Positions 36,846 to 46,693 are shown, counted from the first letter of the stretch. The stretch is DNA of 64,000 nt from Actinokineospora bangkokensis (GCF_001940455.1 NZ_MKQR01000009.1:471074-535073), one strand, 5' to 3'. Notes: a model not told the origin generated them from the sequence alone. Numbers and translations are program-made.

Positions 36846-36895
36846 AGCTTAGCAAGGAAGCTTGTACAAGCTTGCTTATACAAGGATGCTTGTAT
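36846..36895. promoter_or_regulatory. MarR -10 box and two operators
   Basis: TAAGCT (36846-36851, minus strand) is the -10 box of the marR gene. Upstream lie the perfect 16-bp palindrome AAGCTTGTACAAGCTT (36858-36873) and ATACAAG-N4-CTTGTAT (36878-36895), centres 21 bases apart. Both share the half-site CTTGTA/TACAAG, so they are probably bound by the same MarR dimer type. Confidence 0.75.
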
Positions 36896-36927
36896 AGCGT
36901 GGTGGCATCCCACCGGAAGGACGCCGC

Positions 36928-37698
36928 ATGAACCCGCTGCTCACCCCCACCCAGCACCAGACCGCGCTCGACGACCGCGGCACCGGCCACCCGTTCCTGC
37001 TCCTGCACGGCGGTGGCGGCCCGCAGTCGGTCGCCCCGCTGGCCCACGCCCTCGCCGCCACCGGGCGCGCTCGGGTGCTCACCCCCACCCACCCCGGCTT
37101 CGACGGCACGCCCCGCCCGGCGGACTGCGCCACCGCCGCCGACCTGGCCGTGCGCTACCACGCCCTGCTGGCCGAGTCCGGCCTGAGCGGGGTGACCGTC
37201 GTCGGCAGCTCCTTCGGCGGGTGGATCGCCGCCGAGATGGCCCTGCGCGCCGCCGACCTGGTGCGGTCCGCCGTGCTGGTCAACGCCGTCGGCATCGCCG
37301 TCGACGACCACCCGATCACCGACGTCGCGGGAATGCCGCTCGACCGGCTCGCGGACCTGAGCTACCACGACCCGGAGCGGTTCAGGGTGGACCCGAGCAC
37401 CCTGCCGCCCGAGCGCCGAGCGGCCATCGCCGCCAACCAGGCCGCCCTCGCCGCCTACGCGGGCGAGCCCTACATGCACGACCCGGGGCTGCGAGCGCGG
37501 CTGTCCGCCGTGGCGATCCCGGTGCACGTCCTGTGGGGCGAGAGCGACGGCATCGTCGACCTCGACTACGGGCGCGCGTACGCGCGGGCCATCCCCACCG
37601 CCGACTTCCGGGTCATCCCGGGCGCGGGGCACCTGCCGCACGTCGAGCAGCCCGAGCTGGTGCGCGACCTCGTCCTCGCCGCGGCACCCGCGCGCTGA
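36928..37698 (+). CDS. Alpha/beta hydrolase under MarR control
   Basis: 256 residues with LLHGGGGPQSVAPLA (oxyanion), nucleophile in VVGSSFGGWIAAEM, an aspartate in LWGESDGIVD, and a histidine in GAGHLPHVE. It resembles a paralogue at 58777-59481 in the motifs HGGGGPxSVAP and HPGxDGTPRP. ATG 36928 follows GGAAGGA. Likely an esterase or C-C hydrolase induced when MarR lets go. The stop codon abuts the stop of the convergent SGNH gene with no base between. Confidence 0.92.
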   Translation: MNPLLTPTQHQTALDDRGTGHPFLLLHGGGGPQSVAPLAHALAATGRARVLTPTHPGFDGTPRPADCATAADLAVRYHALLAESGLSGVTVVGSSFGGWIAAEMALRAADLVRSAVLVNAVGIAVDDHPITDVAGMPLDRLADLSYHDPERFRVDPSTLPPERRAAIAANQAALAAYAGEPYMHDPGLRARLSAVAIPVHVLWGESDGIVDLDYGRAYARAIPTADFRVIPGAGHLPHVEQPELVRDLVLAAAPAR

Positions 37699-38757
37699 TC
37701 AGGTGCGCGCGCTGGGCGCCGGGTGCAGGTCGCCGTCCGCGCCCGGCAGGCAGGCCGCGGAGCGGTCGTCGGTGCGCAGGAACTCCCCGAAGCAGCGGCC
37801 GACCTGGGCGTGGCCCGCGGCGTTGGGGTGGAACGACTCCTGCAGCGCGTGGCTGGCCCGGTCGTCGGCCTGCAGGTCCGTCCACCGCACGGCCAGCCGG
37901 GCGAACCACTCCTGGGCCGGGTCCTCGTGCGAGCAGGCCTCGCGGCCCACGCCCGCGCGCGACAGGTCGAGGAACCGGGCGTCGACCTCCGCCGCGACCC
38001 GCCGCACGCCCTCGGTCATGATCGGCACCGCGGTCCCGCGCACCCAGTCCAGGTCCTCCGCGCGCAGCGGGCAGCCGTTGAGGTTGAGCAGCTCCGCCCG
38101 CGCCCCCGGGCCCACCGGTGCCGCGTAGGACTGCACGACCAGCTGGTAGTCGGTGTTCTGGTAACCGGCGTCGCGCATCACCGAGCGGATGTCCTGGAGC
38201 GCCTTGACGGCCTTGGGCACCATCCTGTCCACCTTGGACTGCCAGTCGCCGTTGCCCGCCGCGCAGCCGGGCGCCCCACGGTTGAACCAGGCCTGCACGC
38301 ACCCGTCCATCACGTGCGAGAACCCGGGGTCGTCGTTGGCGCCCACCGCCACCTGGATCGCCACCACCCGCTTGTCCAGGGCGATCCGCCGCAGCCGCTC
38401 CGCTTGGGACCCCTCGGTGTACTGGTCCTGACCGCCCAGCCCCACCTGACCGGACGGGGCACCGGAGCACGCCAGGTTCACCGTCTCCGCGATGTCCGCC
38501 AGGCCCGTGCGGTGGATGGAGGCGTTGGCCGAGCGGTGGCACCAGTCGCCGCCCTCGCCGTCGGTGCCCTTCTCGTAGTCGCCCGCGCCCTCGCCGGAGA
38601 TGGTGCTGTCGCCCATCGCCACGAGCACGCGGGGGGCGCCCTCGGGCGGGCTCGGGGCGGGCGGGTCGTCGGGGCCGCCGACGAACAGCAGCGAGCCGAT
38701 CAGCAGGACAACAAGGACGAGCACGGAGAGGTGCCAGCGGTACCGTCGCATCGGCAC
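37699..38757 (-). CDS. SGNH/GDSL hydrolase, membrane-anchored or secreted
   Basis: 352 residues with an N-terminal hydrophobic helix (LSVLVLVVLLIGSLLFVGG, 10-28), a short proline linker and an SGNH domain: block I VAMGDSTISGEGAG with the catalytic serine, block III VAVGANDD, and block V with the catalytic dyad SFHPNAAGH near 325. Six or more cysteines suggest extracellular folding with disulfides. It is probably a lipase/esterase acting outside the cell. ATG 38757 is the natural start before the helix. Confidence 0.9.
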   Translation of the reverse strand: MPMRRYRWHLSVLVLVVLLIGSLLFVGGPDDPPAPSPPEGAPRVLVAMGDSTISGEGAGDYEKGTDGEGGDWCHRSANASIHRTGLADIAETVNLACSGAPSGQVGLGGQDQYTEGSQAERLRRIALDKRVVAIQVAVGANDDPGFSHVMDGCVQAWFNRGAPGCAAGNGDWQSKVDRMVPKAVKALQDIRSVMRDAGYQNTDYQLVVQSYAAPVGPGARAELLNLNGCPLRAEDLDWVRGTAVPIMTEGVRRVAAEVDARFLDLSRAGVGREACSHEDPAQEWFARLAVRWTDLQADDRASHALQESFHPNAAGHAQVGRCFGEFLRTDDRSAACLPGADGDLHPAPSART

Positions 38758-38776
38758 CGATCCTACGGGGCCGCGC

Positions 38777-39427
38777 TCAGGCCGTCGCCGGTGCCAACCT
38801 GCCGCCGGTGAGCACCAGCCTGCGGTCGGCGATCTCGTGCACGAGGTCGTGGTGGGTGGCCACGAGCACGGCCGCGCCCTCCTCGGCGGTGCGCCGCAGC
38901 AGCCCCAGCACGGCCGCCACGCTGCCGTGGTCGAGGTGCGCGGTGGGCTCGTCGGCCAGCAGCACCCTGGGCCGGGCCGCCACCGCCCTGGCCAGCGCCG
39001 CCCGCTGCTGCTGGCCGTAGGAGACCTCGGGCGGGTACCGGTCGGCCAGCTGCTCGATGCCGAGGCCGCCCAGCAGCTCGGCCACCCGCTCAGCTACCCC
39101 GGAGCGGCGGGCCAGCCGCAGCGGCAGCGCCACGTTCTCGGCCAGGGTCAGCTCACCGGCCAGCCCCATCGCCTGCGGCAGCACCGCGCAGTCGGCCCAG
39201 GCGGGCACCGCGGGCAGCGGCTCCCCGCCGATGCGCACCTGCCCGGCGTCGGGGGTGTCGAACCCGCACAGCACCGCGAACAGCGCGCTCTTGCCCGACC
39301 CGGAGCGCCCCGACACCGTCACCAGCTCCCCGGCGGCGACGTCCAGGTCGACCCCACGCAGCACCTGCACCGCCCCGTCCGGGTGGTCGAACGCCCTGGT
39401 CACCCCGCGCGCGGACAGCACGCTCAT
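38777..39427 (-). CDS. ABC transporter ATP-binding protein (second of pair)
   Basis: 216 residues with Walker A SGRSGSGKSAL, signature VSYGQQQRAALARAV, Walker B VLLADEPTAHLD and H-loop VATHHD. It belongs to the LolD/MacB type that works with FtsX-like permeases. The glutamine before the signature is in normal place, so it should hydrolyse ATP. ATG 39427 overlaps the stop of the first ATPase gene (ATGA). Part of a three-gene operon with that ATPase and the large permease. Confidence 0.93.
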   Translation of the reverse strand: MSVLSARGVTRAFDHPDGAVQVLRGVDLDVAAGELVTVSGRSGSGKSALFAVLCGFDTPDAGQVRIGGEPLPAVPAWADCAVLPQAMGLAGELTLAENVALPLRLARRSGVAERVAELLGGLGIEQLADRYPPEVSYGQQQRAALARAVAARPRVLLADEPTAHLDHGSVAAVLGLLRRTAEEGAAVLVATHHDLVHEIADRRLVLTGGRLAPATA

Positions 39428-40089
39428 CCCACGACCTCCCCTTCGCGCAGCCGGACGACCCGGTCCGCGCGCTCGACCAGCTCCGGGTCGTGCGAGGCGG
39501 CGACCACGGGCACGCCCCGCGCGGCCAACCGGCCCAGCACGTCGAGCACCAACCCCGCCGAGGCGGCGTCGAGCTGCGAGGTGGGCTCGTCGGCGAGGAC
39601 GACGGCGGGGTTGCGGGCCAGCGCGCACCCGAACGCCAACCGCTGCTGCTGGCCGCCGGAGAGCGCGCCGACGCGCCAGCCCGCCGTGCCGGGGATGCCC
39701 AGCCAGTCCAGGATCCCCTCGTCCGGTTCGGTGCCCGCCGACTGGGCCGCCGCGCGGAGGTTGCCGCCCACGGTCAGGTGCCCGATCAGGTTGTCGGGCG
39801 GCGCCTGGAACACCATCGCCACCCGCTCGCGGCGCAGCGCCCGCCTGCCCCGGTGGGTCAGCCCGCCCACGTCGCGACCGTCCATCAGCACGGTCCCGGC
39901 CGTGGCCCGGTCGATGAGCCCCAGCACCCGCAGCAGCGTCGACTTGCCCGACCCGGACGGTCCGGACAGCACCGTCATGCCCGCCCCGGCGACGTCGAAG
40001 TCGACCCCGCGCACCGCCTGCACCACCCCCGCCGGGGTGCGGTAGTCCACCCCGACACCGCGCAGCTCGTACAGCGCCGTCTCAGCCAC
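39424..40089 (-). CDS. ABC transporter ATP-binding protein (first of pair)
   Basis: 221 residues with Walker A SGPSGSGKSTL, signature LSGGQQQRLAFGCAL, Walker B VVLADEPTSQLD and H-loop ASHD. It is also of the MacB/LolD type. Two different ATPases next to one permease suggest a heterodimeric motor, each pairing with one FtsX-like half of the 834-residue permease. It overlaps the permease stop by eight bases and the second ATPase start by four. Confidence 0.93.
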   Translation of the reverse strand: MAETALYELRGVGVDYRTPAGVVQAVRGVDFDVAGAGMTVLSGPSGSGKSTLLRVLGLIDRATAGTVLMDGRDVGGLTHRGRRALRRERVAMVFQAPPDNLIGHLTVGGNLRAAAQSAGTEPDEGILDWLGIPGTAGWRVGALSGGQQQRLAFGCALARNPAVVLADEPTSQLDAASAGLVLDVLGRLAARGVPVVAASHDPELVERADRVVRLREGEVVG

Positions 40090-42586
40090 GGATCAGCTCC
40101 CCGACTCGGGCGGTGGTCACCGACCGCACCGCCGACAGGCAGATCAACCCCACCACCGCGGCCGCGGCCAGGACGGTCGCGGCCACCAGGCCCACCAGGT
40201 CGGGCGCGGAGGCGAGGGGCCGCAGCCACGGCGAGGGGTCCAGCAGCGGGGCGGCGACCGCCGTGCAGATCCACCCCGCGGTGCTGCCCGCCAGCACCGA
40301 CACCCCGGCAAGGGACCCCAGCTCGACCAGGTGGCTCACCGCCAGCGCGCGGCGACCCAGACCCATCCGGGCGGCCAGCGCCCCGGCGAGCGCGTTCTGC
40401 CGCCGCCGCACCTCCACCGCCAGCACCAACGCCGCCGCGGCGACGACCGCGAGCACGAACCCCAGGGCGGTCACGAAGTCGAAGGTCCACGTGACGGTGT
40501 AGAAGGGCAGCCCGTCCAGCGCCGCACCGCGCGAGCGCGGCGCGAAGTAGTCCACGCCCGCGCCGCTGAGACCCCGGGTCAGCTCCGCCACCGGCAGCGG
40601 CGACCACACCTGCCAGGTCGGCACGGCGGACCGGTCGGGCACGCGGGTCACCACGTACCCGGCGTTGCTGCCAATGAGCGGGAACGAGTCCACCTCGCCC
40701 GCGGTCCGGTACCGGCCGAAGGCCCCCAGGGAGACCGACCCGCTCGCGGCGGGCCCCACGCGCAGCGCCTCGCCCGCATCCAGTCCGGCCAGGGTGGACG
40801 CCACCTGCTCGGGATCGCGGTCGCCCAGCCAGGCGCCGCGGGTGAACGTGGCCGGGTCGACGACCAGCACGGTCGTCTTGCCCGTCTTGAGCACCCCGAC
40901 GACGGTGCCCGCCACCGGCAGCTGCCCGCCGGTGGCGACCCCGCCGGGGATCTGGGCGCTCGACTCGGCCCCGACGAACAGCCCCGACTTGGTCTGCAAC
41001 GCGTCGTCCTGGGCGTCGGCCACCCCGATGCCCACGGTGAGCGTGCCCACCGCGAGCACGCCCACCAGCAGGATCCCCACCGCCGAGCCCGCGGCCGCGG
41101 CCAACCGGCGCACCGCCAGCTGCACCGGGGGCACCCGCCACCACTGGACCCGGTGCGCCGCGGACAGCGCCCACCGGGCCAGCCGCACCGCCACCAGCGC
41201 GACGGTGAGCACCACCAGCAGCGGGAAGGCCAACCCCGCCGCCTCGGCCGTCTTGGGCAGCGGTTGCGCGAACGCCAGCTGCACCGGCTGCGACCGCACC
41301 CGGTCCCACGTCAGGAACGCCGCGACCGCCGCGACCACCTCCCACGGCACCCAGCGCACCCACCGCAGCCGGTCGTGCCCGCCCGGCGCCTGCAACGCCC
41401 GGTGCACCCGCACGCCCGCCACGGCGGCCACGACGCCCAGGGACACCAGGAACACCGCCACGACCAGCGCCGCCGCCACCCAGGTCGTGCCCGGGGCCAC
41501 GTTCGGCGACGGCCCGTAGACCCCCAGGCCCGCCCGGGCCAGGGCGAACCCGGCCACGGACCCGGCCAGCAGCGGCGCGGCCAGCTCCAGCACCGCCCGA
41601 CCGCCCAGGGCGGCCGGGCCCGCGCCGCGCGACCACAGCAGCCGCAGCTCGGCCTGCCTGCGCTGGCACCACTGGGCGGTCACCGCCGCCACCCCGACCA
41701 GGCCCACCAGCAGCGAGATCACCGTGAGCGGCAGCACCGCGCGCAGCACCGTCGTCGCGGACGTGCGCGCCACCTCGACCGGCTTGGCGAAGTAGTTGGC
41801 CGCCGTCACCGAGGCGCCGCGCTGCGTGGTCCGCAGCTCGGCCAGCACGGCCTCGTCGAACCGCTCGCCGCGGGCGGCGACGTCGGCGGCCTCGTCCACC
41901 GTGCGCGGCGCGGGGTCGGCGAACCGGACGGTCACCACCAGCTGCGGTCGCGGGGTGTGCGCCAGCAGCGACTCCCGGGACGGGAACCACACCGCCGGGC
42001 CCGCCGCGCCCTCGGCGGCCAGCGGGTTGACCACCACCCGCTCGCGCTCGGAGCACCAGTAGTCCGCCACCGGCTCCGCCAGGTCGGCGTAGATGGCGGT
42101 GACCGGGGGGAGCGTGCCGCCCATGCCCCGGTCACCCAGCTCGATCCCGGCCACGCGCGCCAGGCTCTCCGGGACCCACACGCCGTCGCGCGCCCCGCCC
42201 TGGAGCACCCGCAGGTTGTCCATGGCCCCGTCGCGGTAGGCGAACTGCGACCACGGGTTCGCGCCGTTGAACTCGTTCTGCAGCACCGGGGTGTACACCG
42301 CGACCACCGGGGAGCGGAAGCCGAAGTCCGCGCCGCGCGCGGCGGCGGTGTCCGCGATCCGCTCGGCCTCCGGGGCCAGGACCCGGTTGCCCTGCACCAC
42401 CGGCGGCACGAGCTGCGAGCACAGCCTGCCCGCCTGGTAGTCCACGGCCGCGCTGCCCGCCGACTCCGCGTGCAGCACCGCCGCGGCGCCCACGAAGCTC
42501 AGCAGCAGGCCCGCCACCACCGCGACCAGCACGGTCAGCGGGCTCGACCCGGCGGCCCTCGGCGCGGCCCTCCACGGCAACTGCAT
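40082..42586 (-). CDS. FtsX-like ABC permease
   Basis: 834 residues. An N-terminal helix (LTVLVAVVAGLLLSFVGAAAVL) is followed by a large extracellular domain (about 45-265), a set of helices (ISLLVGLVGVAAVTA, LAGSVAGFALA, VVAVFLVSLGVVAAVA), further helices and a second periplasmic-type domain, and a final set (VTALGFVLAVVAAAALVLAV, LVGLVAATVLAAAAVVGLI). This is a fused, duplicated FtsX layout. Such exporters act in mechanotransmission, lipoprotein or antibiotic-peptide handling rather than bulk transport. First gene of the operon; the ATG follows an intergenic gap of 31 bases on the 3' side of the dehalogenase-like gene. Confidence 0.9.
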   Translation of the reverse strand: MQLPWRAAPRAAGSSPLTVLVAVVAGLLLSFVGAAAVLHAESAGSAAVDYQAGRLCSQLVPPVVQGNRVLAPEAERIADTAAARGADFGFRSPVVAVYTPVLQNEFNGANPWSQFAYRDGAMDNLRVLQGGARDGVWVPESLARVAGIELGDRGMGGTLPPVTAIYADLAEPVADYWCSERERVVVNPLAAEGAAGPAVWFPSRESLLAHTPRPQLVVTVRFADPAPRTVDEAADVAARGERFDEAVLAELRTTQRGASVTAANYFAKPVEVARTSATTVLRAVLPLTVISLLVGLVGVAAVTAQWCQRRQAELRLLWSRGAGPAALGGRAVLELAAPLLAGSVAGFALARAGLGVYGPSPNVAPGTTWVAAALVVAVFLVSLGVVAAVAGVRVHRALQAPGGHDRLRWVRWVPWEVVAAVAAFLTWDRVRSQPVQLAFAQPLPKTAEAAGLAFPLLVVLTVALVAVRLARWALSAAHRVQWWRVPPVQLAVRRLAAAAGSAVGILLVGVLAVGTLTVGIGVADAQDDALQTKSGLFVGAESSAQIPGGVATGGQLPVAGTVVGVLKTGKTTVLVVDPATFTRGAWLGDRDPEQVASTLAGLDAGEALRVGPAASGSVSLGAFGRYRTAGEVDSFPLIGSNAGYVVTRVPDRSAVPTWQVWSPLPVAELTRGLSGAGVDYFAPRSRGAALDGLPFYTVTWTFDFVTALGFVLAVVAAAALVLAVEVRRRQNALAGALAARMGLGRRALAVSHLVELGSLAGVSVLAGSTAGWICTAVAAPLLDPSPWLRPLASAPDLVGLVAATVLAAAAVVGLICLSAVRSVTTARVGELIRG

Positions 42587-42617
42587 GCCGGCACGCTAGC
42601 GGGCGCCCCGGGCGGGC

Positions 42618-43472
42618 TCAGCGGGCCAGCAGCGCCCGCAACGCCTTCGTGACCTCCTCGGGCGCCTCCTCGGCCATGAAGTGGCCGCAGGTGACGGTGC
42701 GGTGGTCGAGGTCGGCCGCCCACGGCTCCCACAGCGCCCGCGCGTCGAACCCCAGCGCCGAGCCCCAGTCCTGCTGCACCACGCACACCGGCATGCGCAG
42801 CCGGGTGCCCGCGGCCCGGTCCCGCTCGTCGTCCTCGACGTCCACGGTCGCCGACGCCCGGTAGTCGGCCACGATGGACGGCACGGCCGCCGCCGAGGCC
42901 CGCAGGTACTCGGCGCGGACGTCGTCCGGCAGCCCGCCGTGGGACCAGGTGTCGAGGAAGTGGCCGAAGAACGCCTCCGGCGCGCCGCCGATCACGGCCT
43001 CGGCCAGGGCGGGCGGTTGCGCCATCAGGTACAGGTGGAAGGCCACCGCCGCCGACCGGCCGTGCAGGACGTCCCACATGTCCAGGGTGGGCAGCACGTC
43101 CAGGATGCCGAGGTGGGTGATCGCGGCGGGGTGGTCGAGGCCCGCGCGGAACGCCACCAGGGCGCCCCGGTCGTGCCCGACGAGGGCGAAGCGGTCGTGG
43201 CCGAGCGCGGCGGCGGCGGTGACGACGTCCTGGGCCATGGTCCGCTTCGAGTAGCCGTCGGCGGGTTTGCCGCTGGCGCCGTAGCCGCGCAGGTCGGGGC
43301 ACAGGACGGTGTGGTCGGCGGCGAGGTCGGCGGCCACGTGCCGCCACATCAGGTGCGTCTGCGGGAAGCCGTGCAGCAGCACGACGGGTGAGCCCGTGCC
43401 CGCCGAGGCGACGGTGAGGGAGACGCCGTCGGCGACCGGGACCTGCTGGTAGTCGAATCCGGGGATGTTCAC
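42618..43472 (-). CDS. Alpha/beta hydrolase, haloacetate-dehalogenase/epoxide-hydrolase type
   Basis: 284 residues with HGFPQTHLMWR (oxyanion), the nucleophile motif GHDRGA in which aspartate takes the place of serine, typical of dehalogenases and epoxide hydrolases, DLRGYGASGKP, and the histidine in CGHFMAEEAPEE. The aspartate nucleophile argues for an ester-aspartate mechanism on alkyl halides, haloacids or epoxides. A link with the chlorinating cluster 28 kb away is only a thought. ATG 43472 is the normal start. Confidence 0.92.
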   Translation of the reverse strand: MNIPGFDYQQVPVADGVSLTVASAGTGSPVVLLHGFPQTHLMWRHVAADLAADHTVLCPDLRGYGASGKPADGYSKRTMAQDVVTAAAALGHDRFALVGHDRGALVAFRAGLDHPAAITHLGILDVLPTLDMWDVLHGRSAAVAFHLYLMAQPPALAEAVIGGAPEAFFGHFLDTWSHGGLPDDVRAEYLRASAAAVPSIVADYRASATVDVEDDERDRAAGTRLRMPVCVVQQDWGSALGFDARALWEPWAADLDHRTVTCGHFMAEEAPEEVTKALRALLAR

Positions 43473-43608
43473 GCCGTCGAGCCTGCGCGCCCCCGATCAG
43501 CACCGGATCAGTGCCGACGCCGCCGCGGACCTCCCGCGGGGGTCGTCGCAGGTCGGGGCGGGTGCCTGCGGGGGCGAGGCGCTGGGTGGCGGGTCGCGGC
43601 ACATGACC

Positions 43609-43614
43609 TAGGGT
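43609..43614 (+). promoter_or_regulatory. -10 box TAGGGT of the AfsR-like gene, leaderless
   Basis: TAGGGT ends seven bases before the GTG start at 43622 and there is no ribosome-binding sequence between. Confidence 0.5.
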
Positions 43615-43621
43615 TCCGGTC

Positions 43622-46600
43622 GTGGGCACGGCCGTGCGGTTCCTGGTGCTCGGCCCGGTGGCAGCGGAGGCGGGCGGGCCGGTCGACCTGCGCGGGCCGC
43701 GCCAACGCGCCGTGCTCGCCCGTCTGCTGGTGGCCCGGGGGCGCGTCGTCCCCACCTCGACCCTGGTGGACGACCTGTGGACGCACCCGCCCGCGGGGGC
43801 TGTCGGTGCGGTGCGGACGTTCGTGGGTGACCTGCGCCGCGCCCTGGAACCCGAGCGCCTACCGCGCACACCGCCGCGACTGCTCGTCACCGAGGGACCG
43901 GGGTACGCGCTGCGGCCCGGTGCCGTGGACGCCTGGGAGTTCGAGGACCTGCTCGCCCGGCCGGACCCGTCGCGTTCGGACCTGTCCCGGGTGGACGCGG
44001 CGCTGGCGCTGTGGCGCGGCCCGGCGTACGCGGACGTGGCGGACGAGCCGTGGGCGGTCGCGGAAGCCCGCAGGCTCGACGAGTTGCGCCTGCACGCCGT
44101 CGAGCAGCGGGCTGCCGCGCTGCTCGACCTCGGCCGCGCCGCCGAGGCCGTGGCGGACCTGCGGGCGCACACGGCGGCCCACCCGTTGCGCGAGGGCGCG
44201 TGGAACCTGCTTGCCCGAGCCCTCTACCGCGCGGACCGCCAAGGCGAGGCGTTGTCCGCCTTGCGCGACGCCCGCCGCGTCCTGGCGGAGGAACTGGGCG
44301 TCGACCCCGGGCCCGACCTGCGCGCGCTCGAAGCGGACATCCTGGCGCACGCGCCGAGCCTCGGGCCCGGACGCGCGGCGGTGGCGCGGCCGGTGCTCCT
44401 CGGTCGCGAGGCTGAGCAGGAGGCGCTGCTGGCGGCCGCCGACAGTGCCGTGGGCACGCGGTTCGTCCTGCTCAGCGGAGACGCGGGCATCGGCAAGACA
44501 GCACTGGCGCAGTGGCTCGACGCCGAACTGCGGGCGCGCGGGTGGACGACGGCGTGGGGGAGCAGCACCACCGACGACGACCAACCGCCCGCGTGGCCGT
44601 GGACGCGCGTCCTCGACACCCTCGGCGCACCAGCCCCCGCCGAGCCCACCGCTTTCGCCCAGCGTCGCGCTGTCGTCGCGCTGCTCGCCCGGTACGCGCC
44701 CCTGCTGCTCGTCCTCGACGACCTGCACTGGGCGACGCCGGAGACCCTCGCCCAGCTCACCGCCCTGATCACCGACCCGCCACCGGCTCGCCTGCTGGTC
44801 CTCGCCACGCACCGCGACACCCCGGGGCTGGTGGACCTGCGTGCCGCGCTCGCCCGCACCGACCCCCTCCGCCTCCGGCTCACCGGGCTGCCCGCGCGCG
44901 CCGCCGGTGACCTCGTGCGCGCCGCCACCGGCCGCGACCTCGACCGGTCCACGGCCGACGCGCTGCACCGGCGGGCGGGCGGCAACCCGTTCTACCTGCG
45001 CGAGTTGGCGCGGTGGCACGACGAGGGCGCCGGTGCGGACGACGTGCCGCCCGGCATCCGCGACGTGGTGCGGCAGCGGTTGGCCGGGGTTCCCGAGCAG
45101 GTGCGCGAGGTGCTGCGGCTGGCCGCCGTCACCGGGGACGACCTCGACCTGCTCGACGAGCCCGGCCTGCTCGACGCGCTCGAACACGCCGCGGCGGCGG
45201 GCTTCCTGGTGGAGACGCCGCCGCGCGGCTTCGCCTTCGCCCACGACCTCGTGCGCTCGGCCATCGCCGCGACCCTGTCCGCCACCCGCCGGGCCGTGCT
45301 GCACGCCGATGTCGCCGCCCGCCTGGAACGGCTGCGCCCGCGGGACGCGGCCGCCCTCGCCCACCACCACCTGCGCGCGGCCACGCCGGCCTCTGCTGCC
45401 CGCGCCGTCGGCCACGCCCGCACCGCCGCGCAGCGCGCCGAACGCGCTTTCGCCCCGCACCAGGCGGTCCGGCTCTGGCAGACGGCCCTGGACGCCCACG
45501 CCGCGTCCGGCACCGACGACGAACACCTGCGCCTGGAACTGCTGATGGGCCACGTCCGCGCCCTGGCCTACACCGGTGACCTGGCCGCGGCCCGCCGCGG
45601 TCGCGCGTCCGCGGTGGACGCCGCCGCGCGGCTGGGCGACGCCCAGCTCACCACCAGGGTGCTCGGCGCCTTCGACGTCCCCGCGCTGTGGACGGACCCG
45701 GACGACCCCGAGCTGTCCGCGACCATCGCTGCCACGGCCCGGGCGACGCTCGACGCCCTGCCCGAGCCCACCCCGGACCGCGCCCGCGTCCTGGCGACCC
45801 TGGCCCTGGAGCTGCGCAACACCGACATGACCGGCGCGGCGGCCGCGGCCCGCGAGGCCGCGGCCATCCCGCACGACGACCCGGCCCTGCGCGCGCTGGT
45901 GCTCAACGCCCACGCCCTCACCCTGTTCGACCACGCCGGGATGGCGCCCCAGCGCGCCCGCGCCGCCGACGCCCTCATCGCCGCCGAGCCGATCGGCCAC
46001 CGCGTGCTGGGGCACCTCGTGGCCCTGCAAGCCCACTGCGCCCTGGCCGACCTCGGCGCCGCCGACGCGCACGCGCTCTCGGCCGACCGCCTCGCCGCCG
46101 AGCACGGGCTGCCGCTCGTCGGGGTGTTCACCGCCTGGTACCGGGCGCTGCGGCTGTCGATCACCGGACACCCCGCCGAGGGCGCCTACCGCGCTGCCGC
46201 GGCCGCCCTTCCGGGTTCGGGCATGACGGGCCTGGAACCCGGAATCCTCGCCCTGGCACTGCACTGCGACCGCCTCCAGCGCGGCGGACCACCGCTGGTG
46301 GCGGACTTCGGCCCGCACGAACCGTGGTGCCGCCCCGGACCCGCGCCACCCCCGCCGCCGCGCGACCTGCTCTTCGAGGTGCGGTCGTGCTTGCGCGCAC
46401 GGGCGGCCGTCGCGCGCGCGGACCAGGCGTTGGCCGACGAGGTCCACGACGCGCTGCTGCCCGCCGCGGGCGAACTCGCGGCGGGCAGCGGACTGGTCAC
46501 CCTGGGCCCGGTCGCCCAGCACCTCGGGGACCTGGCGGTGGTGCTGGGGCGCCCCGGGCAGGCCCGCGAGCACTACGCGCGGGCGTTGGCCGTGGCCGAG

Positions 46601-46693
46601 CGGGCCGGGTCACCGCACGCGGTGGCCGCTGCCCGCGCCGGGCTCAGAGCGGACGGCGCTCCAGGCGCGGCTCCGCCCGGTCGAGGTCGGTGA
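43622..46693 (+). CDS. AfsR/SARP-type regulator with ATPase (BTAD-AAA)
   Basis: 1023 residues: an OmpR-type winged helix (1-95; RGPRQRAVLARLLVARG, then VRTFVGDLRRALEP), a bacterial transcriptional activation domain (about 100-245), and an AAA/NB-ATPase with Walker A SGDAGIGKTALAQ (286-298) and Walker B LLLVLDDLHWA, then a helical TPR-like C-terminal part. Large SARPs of this type activate antibiotic clusters or global secondary metabolism; its target here is unknown, and no cluster is directly adjacent. It ends in a 50-base overlap with the convergent peptidase gene. Confidence 0.92.
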   Translation: MGTAVRFLVLGPVAAEAGGPVDLRGPRQRAVLARLLVARGRVVPTSTLVDDLWTHPPAGAVGAVRTFVGDLRRALEPERLPRTPPRLLVTEGPGYALRPGAVDAWEFEDLLARPDPSRSDLSRVDAALALWRGPAYADVADEPWAVAEARRLDELRLHAVEQRAAALLDLGRAAEAVADLRAHTAAHPLREGAWNLLARALYRADRQGEALSALRDARRVLAEELGVDPGPDLRALEADILAHAPSLGPGRAAVARPVLLGREAEQEALLAAADSAVGTRFVLLSGDAGIGKTALAQWLDAELRARGWTTAWGSSTTDDDQPPAWPWTRVLDTLGAPAPAEPTAFAQRRAVVALLARYAPLLLVLDDLHWATPETLAQLTALITDPPPARLLVLATHRDTPGLVDLRAALARTDPLRLRLTGLPARAAGDLVRAATGRDLDRSTADALHRRAGGNPFYLRELARWHDEGAGADDVPPGIRDVVRQRLAGVPEQVREVLRLAAVTGDDLDLLDEPGLLDALEHAAAAGFLVETPPRGFAFAHDLVRSAIAATLSATRRAVLHADVAARLERLRPRDAAALAHHHLRAATPASAARAVGHARTAAQRAERAFAPHQAVRLWQTALDAHAASGTDDEHLRLELLMGHVRALAYTGDLAAARRGRASAVDAAARLGDAQLTTRVLGAFDVPALWTDPDDPELSATIAATARATLDALPEPTPDRARVLATLALELRNTDMTGAAAAAREAAAIPHDDPALRALVLNAHALTLFDHAGMAPQRARAADALIAAEPIGHRVLGHLVALQAHCALADLGAADAHALSADRLAAEHGLPLVGVFTAWYRALRLSITGHPAEGAYRAAAAALPGSGMTGLEPGILALALHCDRLQRGGPPLVADFGPHEPWCRPGPAPPPPPRDLLFEVRSCLRARAAVARADQALADEVHDALLPAAGELAAGSGLVTLGPVAQHLGDLAVVLGRPGQAREHYARALAVAERAGSPHAVAAARAGLRADGAPGAAPPGRGR

